Assembly (NCBI GenBank): GCA_949298075.1
Contig: CASFVA010000026.1
Location: 31,543 to 95,542 of the forward strand
DNA length: 64,000 nt
DNA from: an uncultured Lentisphaeria bacterium
Lineage (GTDB): Bacteria; Verrucomicrobiota; Lentisphaeria; Victivallales; Victivallaceae
Reading direction: 5' to 3'
In this document: piece by piece, positions 1 to 9,187 of the stretch
Numbering within the stretch: position 1 is the stretch's first letter
Layout: each line of letters starts with the position of its first letter
The notes under the pieces: model-generated
Database searches by the model: none
What the model was told of the DNA's origin: nothing
The model's input: only the letters and a program-made list of their open reading frames with translations
Program-made: the position numbers and the translations under genes

Positions 1-716
1 CCGACAGCAGTGAAAACCTGACCAGCTACCGGCCGGGGGCGATCGCCAAACCGCTTGGAGCCTTTGATGACGGCGAACCGCCAATCGCGGTACCGTTGAT
101 TCTGCCGGTGTTCAACCAGGTGGCGTTGCAGCCGACCTATATGCCGATTCCCTATGGATTTGGCGTGTTGCGGTCCGGATACAGCCAGCTTGAACGGTTT
201 CTCAACTGGCTGTCGGGAGAGGAGTCGCTTTTTGAGTACAGCTCCGACCCGCCGGCCGGAACGGATGATTTTCTTACTGCCCTGCAGACGCTGGCCGACG
301 GGGCCGGATTCCGCTATTACGGCTGGAATCCGAACTTTGATGCCGCCGCCTTTGACGCCGCATGGCGCGACCGGGTGGCGGAGTGGCCGGAGCGTTACAT
401 TTCCGAGGTTTACAGTCAGAGTCGTCCGTCCGGTCCCGGCTGGCTGCAGCAACCCCGCCGCTGTTACATTCTGACCGCCGGCAGCGGCCGGCAGACGGTG
501 CCGGACTATGTGAACGGAGGCACGGCAACACGGGTGTTCACCGGTACGGAGAGTCATTACTACTATGTAGTCACATCCGGCGGCCACATTGTGACCAACG
601 ATGAACTTGATCCCACGCTGCTTTACAACAGCGGCGCTTCCGGCGGCGGTTCCGGCCCCGGCTTCGGCGGCCACGGCAACGCGCCGGATACCCAGAAAGG
701 ACCGAGCCGCTTCTGA
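1..716 (+). CDS. Unidentified protein, 5' end outside window
   Basis: The reading frame is open from base 3 to the TGA at 714-716, with no stop upstream, so the gene begins before the window and at least 237 C-terminal residues are visible. I do not recognise the family. The visible part is rich in Tyr, Trp and Pro (for example LQPTYMPIPYGFG) and ends in a Gly/Ser-rich tail (SGASGGGSGPGFGGHG), as in exported or surface proteins. Its stop overlaps the start of the TadE-like gene (TGATG), so the two are probably co-translated and this may be part of a Tad-type pilus or secretion locus lying mostly upstream. That link is inferred from context only. Confidence 0.7.
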   Translation, partial: DSSENLTSYRPGAIAKPLGAFDDGEPPIAVPLILPVFNQVALQPTYMPIPYGFGVLRSGYSQLERFLNWLSGEESLFEYSSDPPAGTDDFLTALQTLADGAGFRYYGWNPNFDAAAFDAAWRDRVAEWPERYISEVYSQSRPSGPGWLQQPRRCYILTAGSGRQTVPDYVNGGTATRVFTGTESHYYYVVTSGGHIVTNDELDPTLLYNSGASGGGSGPGFGGHGNAPDTQKGPSRF

Positions 717-1429
717 TGAACAGGCAGTCAGAGGTTTTACCCGCGGCGCGCTGCGGTGAACGCGGTCAGGCCACGCTGGAGCTGGCCGCGCTGCTGATTG
801 CATTTGCGGCGCTGATTCTCGGCATCGTTTTCATCGGATCGCTGAGCATGGCGGACAACCGGCTGCTGATCGCCGCCAAATATCGGGCCGAGAGTGCGGC
901 GCGGCACTCGTCCGGATTGGAGGGGGCGGAATTCCGCGACTGGAGTTACAGTTCGATTGATCCCTTCAACCGCAACCGGCGGGTTCCGGTGCCGTTCACG
1001 GCGGCCGGGGTGGCGCACCGGACCTCGGACAACTCCATCGGTTCGGCGGCCGCGGCGCTCGGAAGCCGGGAATACAGTGAACCCACGGTACACAGCGGTG
1101 GAGACCGTACCTTTGCTTACGACTACGAGTGGAAAAACCTGAATCAGTTCAATCCGGCCGGATTTTCCCACGACTGCCAGCCGGAGCTGGTGTCTGGAAT
1201 CAACGCCTTTTCCGCCGCCGGCCTGGTGCGGGGGGCGCCGGCGGAGACGGATTCCGGTTACGGTCTGCTCAGCTCGGGCGACCAGGCCGGACCGCACAGT
1301 TCCGACCGGGCGGTCGAACGCATGGAAGCGGGTTTTTTCGAATGGTTCGGAATCCGGATAAAAGCCCGGCAACTGGTGGAAAGTCCGGCCAACGAGGTTT
1401 ATATTCCGGCGGCGCATCGTTCTGAATGA
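716..1429 (+). CDS. TadE-like pseudopilin protein
   Basis: 237 residues. The N-terminus has a charged stretch, then RGQATLELAA followed by a hydrophobic segment of about 20 residues (roughly 22-44). This is the layout of TadE-like minor pseudopilins and type IV prepilins: cleavage after Gly with Glu at mature position 5. After the membrane segment comes an AAKYRAESAARHS stretch, typical of TadE helices, and a hydrophilic domain with no recognised motif. TadE family proteins are membrane-anchored components of Flp/Tad pili. The start codon overlaps the stop of the preceding gene. No Tad ATPase or secretin of that system lies downstream, so the rest of the locus must be upstream of the window. 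Confidence 0.65.
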   Translation: MNRQSEVLPAARCGERGQATLELAALLIAFAALILGIVFIGSLSMADNRLLIAAKYRAESAARHSSGLEGAEFRDWSYSSIDPFNRNRRVPVPFTAAGVAHRTSDNSIGSAAAALGSREYSEPTVHSGGDRTFAYDYEWKNLNQFNPAGFSHDCQPELVSGINAFSAAGLVRGAPAETDSGYGLLSSGDQAGPHSSDRAVERMEAGFFEWFGIRIKARQLVESPANEVYIPAAHRSE

Positions 1430-1494
1430 AGTTTGTCCGGATCAGAGCGGCGGATTGAACTCCGGCCGCTTCAGCAACAGGGAATGCAACGACT

Positions 1495-2748
1495 ATGATT
1501 AAAATCGCGATGATTTGCACCGGCACCGAGCTGCTCAAGGGCAGCACGGTCAATACCAATCTGGCTTTTCTGGGCGGTGAACTGACGGCGGCTGGTCTGC
1601 CGCCGGTGCTGGAAATCGCGGTCGGCGATGACTGCGGCGAGCTGTCCGGCGCGCTGGCGTCGGCGCTCCGGAGCGCCGACGCGGTGGTGGTTTCCGGCGG
1701 GCTGGGTCCGACTGTGGACGACATCACCCTGGACGTCGCGGCCCGGTTTTTCGGACTTGAACTGGTCGAGTCGCCCGAACTGAGTCTCCGGCTGGAGGAA
1801 TGGTGGCGGCGGGGACACCGGGGACGCTGCCCACGCATGCAGTACCGGCAGGCGCGTTGTCCGGCCGGGGCGCGGATCATTCCCAATCCGGAAGGTTCTG
1901 CGGTCGGGTATGATTTTGAAACCGTTTACGGCGGCCGTTCCCGGCGGATTTTTCTGTTGCCGGGACCTCCCCGTGAATTTGAACCGATGGCCCGGGATTA
2001 CCTGCTGCCGTGCCTGGCCGGACTGAATCCGGAGGACCGGATTTTCACCACCGGTTTTCTCGCCGCCGGCATCGGGGAATCAGCGGCATCCGCCGCAGTG
2101 GAGCCGGCAGTGCGGGAGTTCGCGGTCACGGTCGCCTACACCGCGAAACCGGAAGGCGCGGTGGTGTATCTCTCCGGTTCCGACGCCGCGACGGTGACTG
2201 CCGCGGTGGCCGCCGCCCGCCGGGCGGTGGGGGAAGCGGCGCTGCCGGCCGGCGTCACCGGGGTGATTCCGGAACTGATAGCCCGGCTCCGGACTGAGGG
2301 GGCCACGCTCTCGACGGCGGAATCATGCACCGGCGGGCTCATCGCCGCCGCGCTCACCGACCGGCCCGGGGTATCCGAGGTCTACCTCGGCGGTGCGGTC
2401 ACTTATTCCAACGCTTTGAAAACCGCTCTGCTCGGAGTGGCTCCGGAGCTGCTCCGGGAGTTCGGCGCGGTCAGTTCCGAAACCGCCGCCGCCATGGCGG
2501 CCGGAGCTGCCAGCCGGTTCGGTTCGACGGCTGCGGTCGCGGTTACCGGCATTGCTGGTCCGGGCGGAGGTTCCGCCGCCAAACCGGTGGGACTGGTGTA
2601 CGTCGCCGCGGTCTGGCGCGGTCGCAGTTCGGTACGGGAACTGCGGTTGCGCGGCTCCCGCCGGGCGATCCGGGAGCGCGCCCGGGCGCAGGCGCTGCTG
2701 CTGCTGCTCGAATTGATGAATGCTCCCGCCGGTGTCGATGAGGTCTGA
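1495..2748 (+). CDS. cinA: CinA family protein (NMN amidohydrolase/ADP-ribose pyrophosphatase)
   Basis: 417 residues, the normal length for two-domain CinA. The N-terminal MoCF/MoaB-like domain shows TGTELLKGSTVNTN and SGGLGPTVDD (about 9-80), the COG1058 signature with ADP-ribose/pyridine-nucleotide pyrophosphatase activity. The C-terminal PncC domain (from about 260) shows STAESCTGGLIAAAL and VTGIAGPGGG, typical of nicotinamide-mononucleotide deamidase. The protein is probably cytosolic and involved in pyridine nucleotide salvage; the name comes from competence-induced CinA of Gram-positives. It ends two bases before recN, so the two probably form an operon linked to DNA damage or repair. 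The ATG at 1495 follows a GGGA weakly placed 10-13 bases upstream. Confidence 0.93.
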   Translation: MIKIAMICTGTELLKGSTVNTNLAFLGGELTAAGLPPVLEIAVGDDCGELSGALASALRSADAVVVSGGLGPTVDDITLDVAARFFGLELVESPELSLRLEEWWRRGHRGRCPRMQYRQARCPAGARIIPNPEGSAVGYDFETVYGGRSRRIFLLPGPPREFEPMARDYLLPCLAGLNPEDRIFTTGFLAAGIGESAASAAVEPAVREFAVTVAYTAKPEGAVVYLSGSDAATVTAAVAAARRAVGEAALPAGVTGVIPELIARLRTEGATLSTAESCTGGLIAAALTDRPGVSEVYLGGAVTYSNALKTALLGVAPELLREFGAVSSETAAAMAAGAASRFGSTAAVAVTGIAGPGGGSAAKPVGLVYVAAVWRGRSSVRELRLRGSRRAIRERARAQALLLLLELMNAPAGVDEV

Positions 2749-2750
2749 TC

Positions 2751-4424
2751 ATGCTCAAATGCATCGATATTGTCAACTACGCGCTGATTGAGCACTGTGA
2801 ACTGGATTTCACCGGCGGATTCAATGTCGTCACCGGAGAGTCGGGAGCCGGAAAATCCATTCTGATGGGAGCGGTGGAGTTTCTGCTCGGCGGCCGTTCC
2901 GACCACGGCTCGCTGCGCACCGGAGCCTCCCGCTGCGTGGTGGCCGGCTCCTTTTCGGTGCCCGCCGGACTGCTGGAACCGGTTCAGCGGCTGCTGGAAC
3001 CGGCCGGAGTGCCGTTTGATCCATCAGTTCCGGAACTGGCGCTGCGCCGGGTTCTGACACCCGGGTCGGTGCGCAATTACATCAACGATGTACCGGTTGG
3101 AGCCCGGTTGCTGGCGGCGGTCGGCGAGGTGCTGATTGATCGGCACGGCGCCGGAGAACAGCTTTCGCTTATGCAGCCGGCCCGCCAGCTGGAACTGCTC
3201 GACCGTTACGCCGGACTGGACGGGCTGCGCGGGGAATGCGCCGCCGCCTGCCGGGAACTGGAGCGGCTCCGGAAAGAGCGCGCCGGATTTGAACGGGAAC
3301 TGCCTGACCGGTCCGAGGCCGACCGCCTGGAGTTGATGCTCGAGGAGATCGGGCGGGTGGCTCCGGAACCGGGTGAGGATGAGACGCTGGCCGCCCAGCA
3401 TCGGTTGGGGTCCAATTCGCGTCAGGTCATCGAGGCGGCCCGGGAATCGGCGGCGCTGCTGACTGAAAGCGAGGATTCGGTGGCCGACCGGCTGGGAGCC
3501 GTTTATCATCGCCTGACAGAACTCAGCCGCATTGATTCCGCGCTTACGTCCGGACTGCTTGACGAGTTGAACGAAATTCAGGAACGGATTGCCCGGCTTT
3601 CCTCCGATATCGAAAATCTGGCTGAAAAAATTGATCTCGATGCCGAAGCTCTGGCGGCCATTGAGTCCCGGTTGAGTGAAATCTACACGCTGAAACGGCG
3701 GTACGGGCCGTCGCTTGAACAGCTGTTCGCCGCCCGGGACGCCGCCGAACAGCGGTTGCGTGATTACCGTGCGGCCGCGGAGCGGCGGGCGGAGTTTGAC
3801 CGTATGGAGCTTGAATGGAACGACCGGCTGCGGCGTAATTCCGCAGAACTGTCGCGTCGACGGCGGGCCGGGTCCGCGGCGTTTCTGGACGCCGTGCGCA
3901 GCAAGCTGGAGGCGGTGGGATTTCCGGATTCCCGTTTGGAGGCGCAATTTTCCGACGCCGAACCGGGTCCGACCGGGGCCGACCGGCTCGAATTGCTCTT
4001 TTCCGCCAATCCAGGCGAGGCGGCGCGGTCGCTGCGCCGGGTGGCCAGCAGCGGTGAACTTTCCCGGATCATGCTCGCCTTCAAGACGGTTCTGGCCGAC
4101 GCCGACGACACTGCAACGGTGATTTTCGATGAAATTGACATGAACATCGGCGGTGAAACCGCCAACCGGGTCGGCGACGAACTGCGCGAGCTGGGGAAAA
4201 AACGCCAGATTCTCTGCATTTCCCATCTGGCTCAGGTGGCGGCGCGCGCCGATGCCCATTATCTGGCGGTCAAGAAGACGGCGGATCACCGGACCCGTAC
4301 TGAAATCATTCTGCTGACTGAGGTCGAACCCGAACTGGCCCGCATGCTCGGAGGCGGGGCGGCGGCGCTGACCCACGCCCGGGAGTTGCGGCGCACAGCT
4401 TCCGGGACGGAGCCGGTGCGGTAA
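2751..4424 (+). CDS. recN: DNA repair protein RecN
   Basis: 557 residues, full length for RecN, an SMC-like ATPase that acts at double-strand breaks. The Walker A motif GESGAGKS lies at 29-36 in the characteristic FNVVTGESGAGKS context. A long central coiled-coil region rich in Glu, Arg and Leu runs from about 150 to 370. The C-terminal half has the ABC signature region RRVASSGELSRIMLAFK and Walker B VIFDEIDMNIGG, followed by CISHLAQVAARAD, all diagnostic for RecN. GAGG seven bases before the ATG gives a good ribosome site. It follows cinA by two bases and is transcribed towards phoR. Confidence 0.95.
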   Translation: MLKCIDIVNYALIEHCELDFTGGFNVVTGESGAGKSILMGAVEFLLGGRSDHGSLRTGASRCVVAGSFSVPAGLLEPVQRLLEPAGVPFDPSVPELALRRVLTPGSVRNYINDVPVGARLLAAVGEVLIDRHGAGEQLSLMQPARQLELLDRYAGLDGLRGECAAACRELERLRKERAGFERELPDRSEADRLELMLEEIGRVAPEPGEDETLAAQHRLGSNSRQVIEAARESAALLTESEDSVADRLGAVYHRLTELSRIDSALTSGLLDELNEIQERIARLSSDIENLAEKIDLDAEALAAIESRLSEIYTLKRRYGPSLEQLFAARDAAEQRLRDYRAAAERRAEFDRMELEWNDRLRRNSAELSRRRRAGSAAFLDAVRSKLEAVGFPDSRLEAQFSDAEPGPTGADRLELLFSANPGEAARSLRRVASSGELSRIMLAFKTVLADADDTATVIFDEIDMNIGGETANRVGDELRELGKKRQILCISHLAQVAARADAHYLAVKKTADHRTRTEIILLTEVEPELARMLGGGAAALTHARELRRTASGTEPVR

Positions 4425-4429
4425 TTTGA

Positions 4430-4451
4430 CCGGCCGGCGGCTGCCGGCCGG
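4430..4451. terminator. GC-rich hairpin between convergent recN and phoR
   Basis: A perfect 9-bp inverted repeat (CCGGCCGGC and GCCGGCCGG) with a four-base loop GGCT lies just after the recN stop and before the phoR stop on the other strand. There is no T tract on either side, so it is not a standard intrinsic terminator, but a stable hairpin between two converging genes could stop or stabilise both transcripts. Confidence 0.35.
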
Positions 4452-4472
4452 CACCGGGCGCCGCGGCTCCGG

Positions 4473-6221
4473 TCAAAGCGGCAGGATAAGCGTGAAAACG
4501 CAGCCTTCGCCCGGGGTGCTGTGTACCTCAGCAGTACCGTGATGGAGTCGGGCGGTGTGTTTTACAATGGCCAGTCCCAGCCCGGTGCCGCCCAGTTCTC
4601 GGCTCCGGGACTTGTCCACCCGGTAGAAGCGTTCGAAGATGCGCTTCTGGTGCTCGGGTGCGATGCCGATGCCGTCGTCGGCAATTTCAATCACCGCGCT
4701 GGCCCCCTCCTGCCGGAGCCGGGCGGTGATGTGCCGGCCGCCGCTGTATTTGACGGCGTTTTCGATCAGATTGATCACTGCCTGTTCGAGCAGCGCCGCG
4801 TCTCCGCGGAGCAGCAGCGGGGGATTGCCGGTGATCCGCAGATCGAATCCGGCGCCGGCGGCCCGGACGGAACAGGCGTTGACCGCGTTGGCCAGTACGC
4901 CGTCCAGATTGACTTCGGTGAAATCGGGCTCCGGATCAAGCTGCATTTTCTCCAATGCGGCCAGACTGAGGATGTCCTGCACAAGGTGGTTGAGTCGGGC
5001 GGACTGCTTTTTGAGCATGCCAAGCAGTTCACGGGACTGTCCGGAACCGGTTTCTTCCTCCTCCAGCGCTTCGACCGCTCCGATGATGCAGGTCAGTGGA
5101 GTTTTGATCTCATGTGAAACGTTGGCGATGAAGTCACTGCGGAATGACTCCAGCCGGCGCAGCCGGGTGAGTTCAGTCACCGTCAGCAGCAGTCCGCTCT
5201 CCTCCCCGTTCCGGAGTGGACAGCCCCGGACCAGCAGCGAACGTTCGGCGCCGCCGCGCGCCAGCTGCAATTCCCGCTCGAAAGCGGTTCCGTCGCGCAT
5301 GGCCTGGTGCGCGAGCGTCACCAGCTCCGGAATCTGGCAGCGGCCGAGGTCGAAGCGCGGGTTCGCCGCGTCAAAACCGAAGAGTTCGGCGGCAGCCCGG
5401 TTGGCCCGCTTCAGCGTGCCATCCGGAGCCAGCAGCAGCACCGCTTCATTCATGGAGTCAAAAAGCGCGTTTTTTTCGTTGCGTTCGGAGATGACCGTCG
5501 CCAGCTGGGCCTTGAGCTGGTCGGTCATTTCAGAAACCTTGACCGCCAGATCCCTCACCACTCCGCTTTCGGGAATTTCAATGCGCGAATCCAGTTCTCC
5601 GGCGGCGATGGCATCGACGCTCTTCTGCAGGGCCAGCAGCGGCCGCCGCACCCGCCGGACGACGTAGACGGCCAGCACCAGCACGATTTCACCGCCGAAA
5701 AGCAGCGCCCAGAACATATTGAGCCGTGCCAGATCCAGCATGCGGCTGACCCGGTCGGTTGAGACCGCCGCACGCAATACGTAAAGTCCGTGCGCGGTGT
5801 TGACCGGCAGAGCGTAGTAAATCATCCAGCGGTCGAGGCTTGTGCTGTAGCGGCTGACTCCGGCGGCGGTTCCGTTCAGGGCCGACTGCACCTCTTCGCG
5901 ATCCTGGTGGTTGGACAGCAGACCGGCATCCTCCGAGGAATCGGCCGCCACCCGGCCGGCGGCGTCAATCAGAGTGACTCTCAGGGTGTCCCGGTCGAAG
6001 GAGTTGCAGAAGCTGACCGCCTCCTCAAGCTTCCCGGCGTTGAGCAGCGGCGTGATGACAGCGGAGATCAAACCGGCTTCCTCCCGGATGTTGTTGCGGG
6101 CTTCTGCGGTGTAGGTGCTTTCGAACCCGGACAGCTGCCAGTAGACGAATGCGGCAAAAGCCGCGATCAACCCGGCGGCGGCCAGCGGCAGTCCGAAGAG
6201 AATGGTATCGCGGGTTCTCAT
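4473..6221 (-). CDS. phoR: Phosphate-regulon sensor histidine kinase PhoR-like
   Basis: 582 residues. The N-terminus has a membrane segment at about 8-30, a roughly 135-residue periplasmic domain, and a second membrane segment at about 170-188. Then follow a HAMP linker (about 190-240), a PAS domain (about 250-350), the HisKA H-box FIANVSHEIKTPLT with the phospho-acceptor His near 370, and an HATPase_c domain with the N-box LIENAVKYS, IADDGIGIAPEH and GTGLGLAI. It starts one base after the phoB stop, with GGAG seven bases upstream. As the last gene of the pst-phoU-phoB cluster it is the expected partner of the response regulator. The large extracytoplasmic domain is longer than in E. coli PhoR but usual in other phyla. 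Confidence 0.9.
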   Translation of the reverse strand: MRTRDTILFGLPLAAAGLIAAFAAFVYWQLSGFESTYTAEARNNIREEAGLISAVITPLLNAGKLEEAVSFCNSFDRDTLRVTLIDAAGRVAADSSEDAGLLSNHQDREEVQSALNGTAAGVSRYSTSLDRWMIYYALPVNTAHGLYVLRAAVSTDRVSRMLDLARLNMFWALLFGGEIVLVLAVYVVRRVRRPLLALQKSVDAIAAGELDSRIEIPESGVVRDLAVKVSEMTDQLKAQLATVISERNEKNALFDSMNEAVLLLAPDGTLKRANRAAAELFGFDAANPRFDLGRCQIPELVTLAHQAMRDGTAFERELQLARGGAERSLLVRGCPLRNGEESGLLLTVTELTRLRRLESFRSDFIANVSHEIKTPLTCIIGAVEALEEEETGSGQSRELLGMLKKQSARLNHLVQDILSLAALEKMQLDPEPDFTEVNLDGVLANAVNACSVRAAGAGFDLRITGNPPLLLRGDAALLEQAVINLIENAVKYSGGRHITARLRQEGASAVIEIADDGIGIAPEHQKRIFERFYRVDKSRSRELGGTGLGLAIVKHTARLHHGTAEVHSTPGEGCVFTLILPL

Positions 6222-6222
6222 G

Positions 6223-6912
6223 TCACACTCCGGCTTTCAGGCGGTAACCGACGCCGCGGATGGTTTCGATGTTGACGCCCCAGGTTCCGAGTTTGCGGCG
6301 CAGATTGACAATCTGCACGTCGATTGACCGTTCGGTGACCGGATAATCGACGCCTTTGATTCTGGCGATGATCTGACTGCGGGTGTAGACCCGGCCGGGG
6401 TGCGAAACAAACAGGCGCAGAATCTCAAATTCGCTGAAAGTCAGTTCCAGCTCCCGGTCGTCCAGCCGGACCCGGTGCTGGTCCGGATTGACGACCAGCC
6501 CGGAACGTCGGATTTCCGACGAATTTTCCTGTTCGGAAAAATCGCGCAGCTGAGCCCGGATCCGGGCGATCAGTATTTTGCGGCTGAAAGGTTTGGTGAC
6601 ATAGTCTCCCGCCCCCATTTCCAGGCCGAGCACCACATCCGACTCCTCGGATTTTGCGGTGAGCATGATGACGGGAATATTCCGGGTCTCTTCGTCGGCT
6701 TTGAGTTTTCGGCAGACTGTGAGGCCGTCGATTCCCGGCAGCATGAGGTCGAGCAGAATCAGGTCGGGATGGTGGTTCCGCGCCAGCTGGAGTCCGGTTT
6801 CTCCGTCCGCCGCTTCGTACGCCGCCGGATAGCCGGCGCTCTGCAGAGTGAGACGGATCAACTCCCGAATGGCCGGTTCGTCTTCGACTATCAGAATTTT
6901 TTCATTTGGCAT
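6223..6912 (-). CDS. phoB: Phosphate response regulator PhoB-like
   Basis: 229 residues counted from the ATG at 6912, chosen because GGGGGAAG lies just upstream and the protein then begins MPNEKILIVEDE like other receiver domains; an in-frame upstream extension has no family support. The receiver domain (1-120) carries acidic residues near 10-12, the phospho-acceptor Asp55 in LLDLMLPG and the Lys of DYVTKPFS. The C-terminal winged-helix domain of the OmpR/PhoB class contains the recognition region VTERSIDVQIVNLRRKLG. It overlaps the end of phoU by 11 bases, so it is translated from the same message, and it should bind Pho boxes upstream of genes such as pstS. Confidence 0.92.
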   Translation of the reverse strand: MPNEKILIVEDEPAIRELIRLTLQSAGYPAAYEAADGETGLQLARNHHPDLILLDLMLPGIDGLTVCRKLKADEETRNIPVIMLTAKSEESDVVLGLEMGAGDYVTKPFSRKILIARIRAQLRDFSEQENSSEIRRSGLVVNPDQHRVRLDDRELELTFSEFEILRLFVSHPGRVYTRSQIIARIKGVDYPVTERSIDVQIVNLRRKLGTWGVNIETIRGVGYRLKAGV

Positions 6913-7579
6913 TTTCTTCCCCCTCGTGGCGGTGCCGGACAATCCGGCCGCTTTCAAGGTAAATCACATCCTCGGCGATGTTGGTCGCAATGTCGGCTAT
7001 GCGTTCAAGACAGCGCGATACCGTGAGGCAGTCCAGATAGTACTGGGCTTCATCCGGATGACGCAGGATCAGATCGCGGACCTTGCCGTAGTTGCTCTGA
7101 TGGAGCTGATCGACCGCATCGTCCTGCCGGATGACCTCGGCGGCGGCCACCACGTCGTGATAAGCCAGCGCATCCAACGCTTTTTTCAGCATTTCGCAGG
7201 CCTGGTATACCATATCATTGAAATCGGGTTTGTCAACCAGCCGTTCGCGGTAAAGCGTCATATCTTCGACTCGTTCGGCGATGTTGACCGCCAGATCGCC
7301 CACCCGCTCGACTTCACTGTTGACTTTGAGGAACGTGATGATCCGGCGCAAGTCGGCGGCCACCGGCTGGTAGAGTGCGAGAATTTTCAGACATTCCTCC
7401 TCGATGGCGATTTCGGCGTCGTCGATGTCGCGGTCATGATGAATGACGTAAAAAGCGGCTTCCGGGGAACCGCTTTCCACGGCTCCGGCGGCGGCGTGCA
7501 CGGCGTTTTCGGCCCGGGCGGCGACTTCCGAAAGCCGGTTGCCCAGATCGTTGAGAGCTTTGGTGAAATGAACTTTCAT
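6902..7579 (-). CDS. phoU: Phosphate-transport regulator PhoU
   Basis: 225 residues, the normal PhoU length, all helical and made of two PhoU repeats with the family motifs ERVGDLAVNIAERVEDM and CLERIADIATNIAEDV. These E/DxxxD patterns bind metal clusters in PhoU structures. PhoU acts at the membrane to connect PstSCAB activity to PhoR inhibition. It starts five bases after pstB ends and overlaps phoB by 11 bases. Confidence 0.94.
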   Translation of the reverse strand: MKVHFTKALNDLGNRLSEVAARAENAVHAAAGAVESGSPEAAFYVIHHDRDIDDAEIAIEEECLKILALYQPVAADLRRIITFLKVNSEVERVGDLAVNIAERVEDMTLYRERLVDKPDFNDMVYQACEMLKKALDALAYHDVVAAAEVIRQDDAVDQLHQSNYGKVRDLILRHPDEAQYYLDCLTVSRCLERIADIATNIAEDVIYLESGRIVRHRHEGEENAK

Positions 7580-7584
7580 GGTGA

Positions 7585-8340
7585 TTATCCAAACCTTCCT
7601 GTAATGTATTCCTCGGTTTTCGGATGGCGGGGATTGGTGAAGATCTGCCGGGTTTCTCCGAATTCGACGATTTTCCCCTTGAAAAAGAACGCCGTGAAGT
7701 CGCTGATCCGGGCGGCCTGCTGCATGTTGTGCGTGACGATCACGATGGTGAAACGCCGGCGCAGATCATCCATGAGTTCTTCAATTTTGAGGGTTGCCAC
7801 CGGATCGATGGCGCTGGTGGGCTCATCCATCAGCAGGATTTCGGGTTCGACCGCGATGGCCCGGGCGATGCACAGGCGCTGCTGCTGACCTCCGGAGAGG
7901 GCCAGTCCGCTGGAGCGGAGTTTGTCTTTGACTTCATCCCAGATGGAAGCGCCGCGCAGGGCCTGTTCGACCCGGTCGGCGATTTCACCTTTCGACAGCT
8001 TGTAGTGCAGGCGCAGCGGATAGGCGACGTTGTCAAAAACGCTCATCGGAAACGGCGTCGGTTTCTGGAAAATCATGCCGACCTTGCGGCGCAGCTCGAG
8101 AACGTCCACTGCTGAATCCAGCACATTGACACCGTCAATCAGCAGTTCTCCCTCAGCCCGCTGTTCGCGGTAAAGTTCAAAGATGCGGTTGTAGATGCGC
8201 AGATGAGTCGATTTGCCGCAGCCCGACGGACCGATTACCGCAGTGATCCGGTTCGCTTCGACAGCCAGGCAATTGTCGAACAGCGCCTGGTGACGGCCGT
8301 AGAAAAAGTTCAGATGGCTGGCCTGAATTTTAATGCCCAT
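7585..8340 (-). CDS. pstB: Phosphate ABC transporter ATP-binding protein PstB
   Basis: 251 residues. Walker [10 protein letters not shown] is at 37-45, the ABC signature is [14 protein letters not shown], Walker B is [13 protein letters not shown], and the H-loop is [10 protein letters not shown]. The phrase [19 protein letters not shown] is typical of PstB, as are the phosphate-family patterns around [16 protein letters not shown]. It provides ATP hydrolysis for the PstC-PstA channel. Its start overlaps the 3' end of pstA by 11 bases. One small oddity is THLRIYNR after Walker A, where most relatives have TLLRCLNR. Confidence 0.95.
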   Translation of the reverse strand: MGIKIQASHLNFFYGRHQALFDNCLAVEANRITAVIGPSGCGKSTHLRIYNRIFELYREQRAEGELLIDGVNVLDSAVDVLELRRKVGMIFQKPTPFPMSVFDNVAYPLRLHYKLSKGEIADRVEQALRGASIWDEVKDKLRSSGLALSGGQQQRLCIARAIAVEPEILLMDEPTSAIDPVATLKIEELMDDLRRRFTIVIVTHNMQQAARISDFTAFFFKGKIVEFGETRQIFTNPRHPKTEEYITGRFG

Positions 8341-9187
8341 GATGTTTCTCCCTGAAAATGATCCGGGTGCCCAGGTTGATGAGCAGCACCAGTACAGTTA
8401 CGGTCAGCGCCGCCCCCCAGCCCATGCGGTGCATGCTTTCAAACGGTGAATTGGTGGCGTATTCAGTGATGAGCACCGGCAGGTTGGCAGTGGGTTCGCT
8501 GAAGTAGCCGGTTGGCCAGGCGTCGGAAAACATGGCGGTGAAAAGCAGCGGCGCGGTTTCACCCGACACCCGTGACAGAGACAGCAGAATGCCGGTCAGC
8601 AGTCCCTTGCGGGCGCTTTTGCAGACAACGGCCAGCGTGGCGCGGGTGCGGGTCATTCCGAGGGCCAGTGCGGATTCCCGAAGTGCGTCGGGCACCATGC
8701 CGAGCATATCCTCTGTGGTGCGCAGGATGACCGGAAACATGATGACTGCCAGCGCCGCCGAGGCCGCCAGTCCGGAAAAGTTTCCGGTCGGCACCACCAG
8801 GATCATGTAGACGAATAGTCCGACCAGCACCGATGGTGTGCCCATCAGCACGTTGGCGGAAAAGCGCAGCAGGGCGGCCAGTTGGCGGTGGTCGCGGAAT
8901 TCAGCCAGCCAGATGCCGGCAGCCACCGCCGGCGGAACGGCGATCAGGGCGGCGCCGGCGGTAATGAGCAGTGTGCCGAGCAGGGCGTTGGCGATTCCGC
9001 CGCCCGGGACGCCGAACGGACGGGTGGAATTGAAAAAAAATTCCATGCCGATTGAACTGAAACCGCGAATTGCCACCGTGGTCAGGATCCAGAGCATGGC
9101 CCCGACCGCCGCCGCAACGGCGGCCGCGGCGAAAACTTTCAGGGCGCGGTCTTTGCATTTGCGCGGAAACAAATTCTTTTTCAGCAT
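8330..9187 (-). CDS. pstA: Phosphate ABC transporter permease PstA
   Basis: 285 residues with about six membrane segments. The N-terminus is basic ([14 protein letters not shown]) and the first membrane helix covers about 17-39. The region [20 protein letters not shown] and the [21 protein letters not shown] loop form the EAA coupling motif for Pst[16 protein letters not shown] is a PstA-family hallmark. It overlaps pstC by seven bases and pstB by 11. Confidence 0.94.
   Translation of the reverse strand: MLKKNLFPRKCKDRALKVFAAAAVAAAVGAMLWILTTVAIRGFSSIGMEFFFNSTRPFGVPGGGIANALLGTLLITAGAALIAVPPAVAAGIWLAEFRDHRQLAALLRFSANVLMGTPSVLVGLFVYMILVVPTGNFSGLAASAALAVIMFPVILRTTEDMLGMVPDALRESALALGMTRTRATLAVVCKSARKGLLTGILLSLSRVSGETAPLLFTAMFSDAWPTGYFSEPTANLPVLITEYATNSPFESMHRMGWGAALTVTVLVLLINLGTRIIFREKHHGH

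Noticed and set aside
3024..4454. A 476-codon open frame opposite recN.
   Set aside because: RecN on the plus strand is certain; the antisense frame has no start signal and no recognisable domain.
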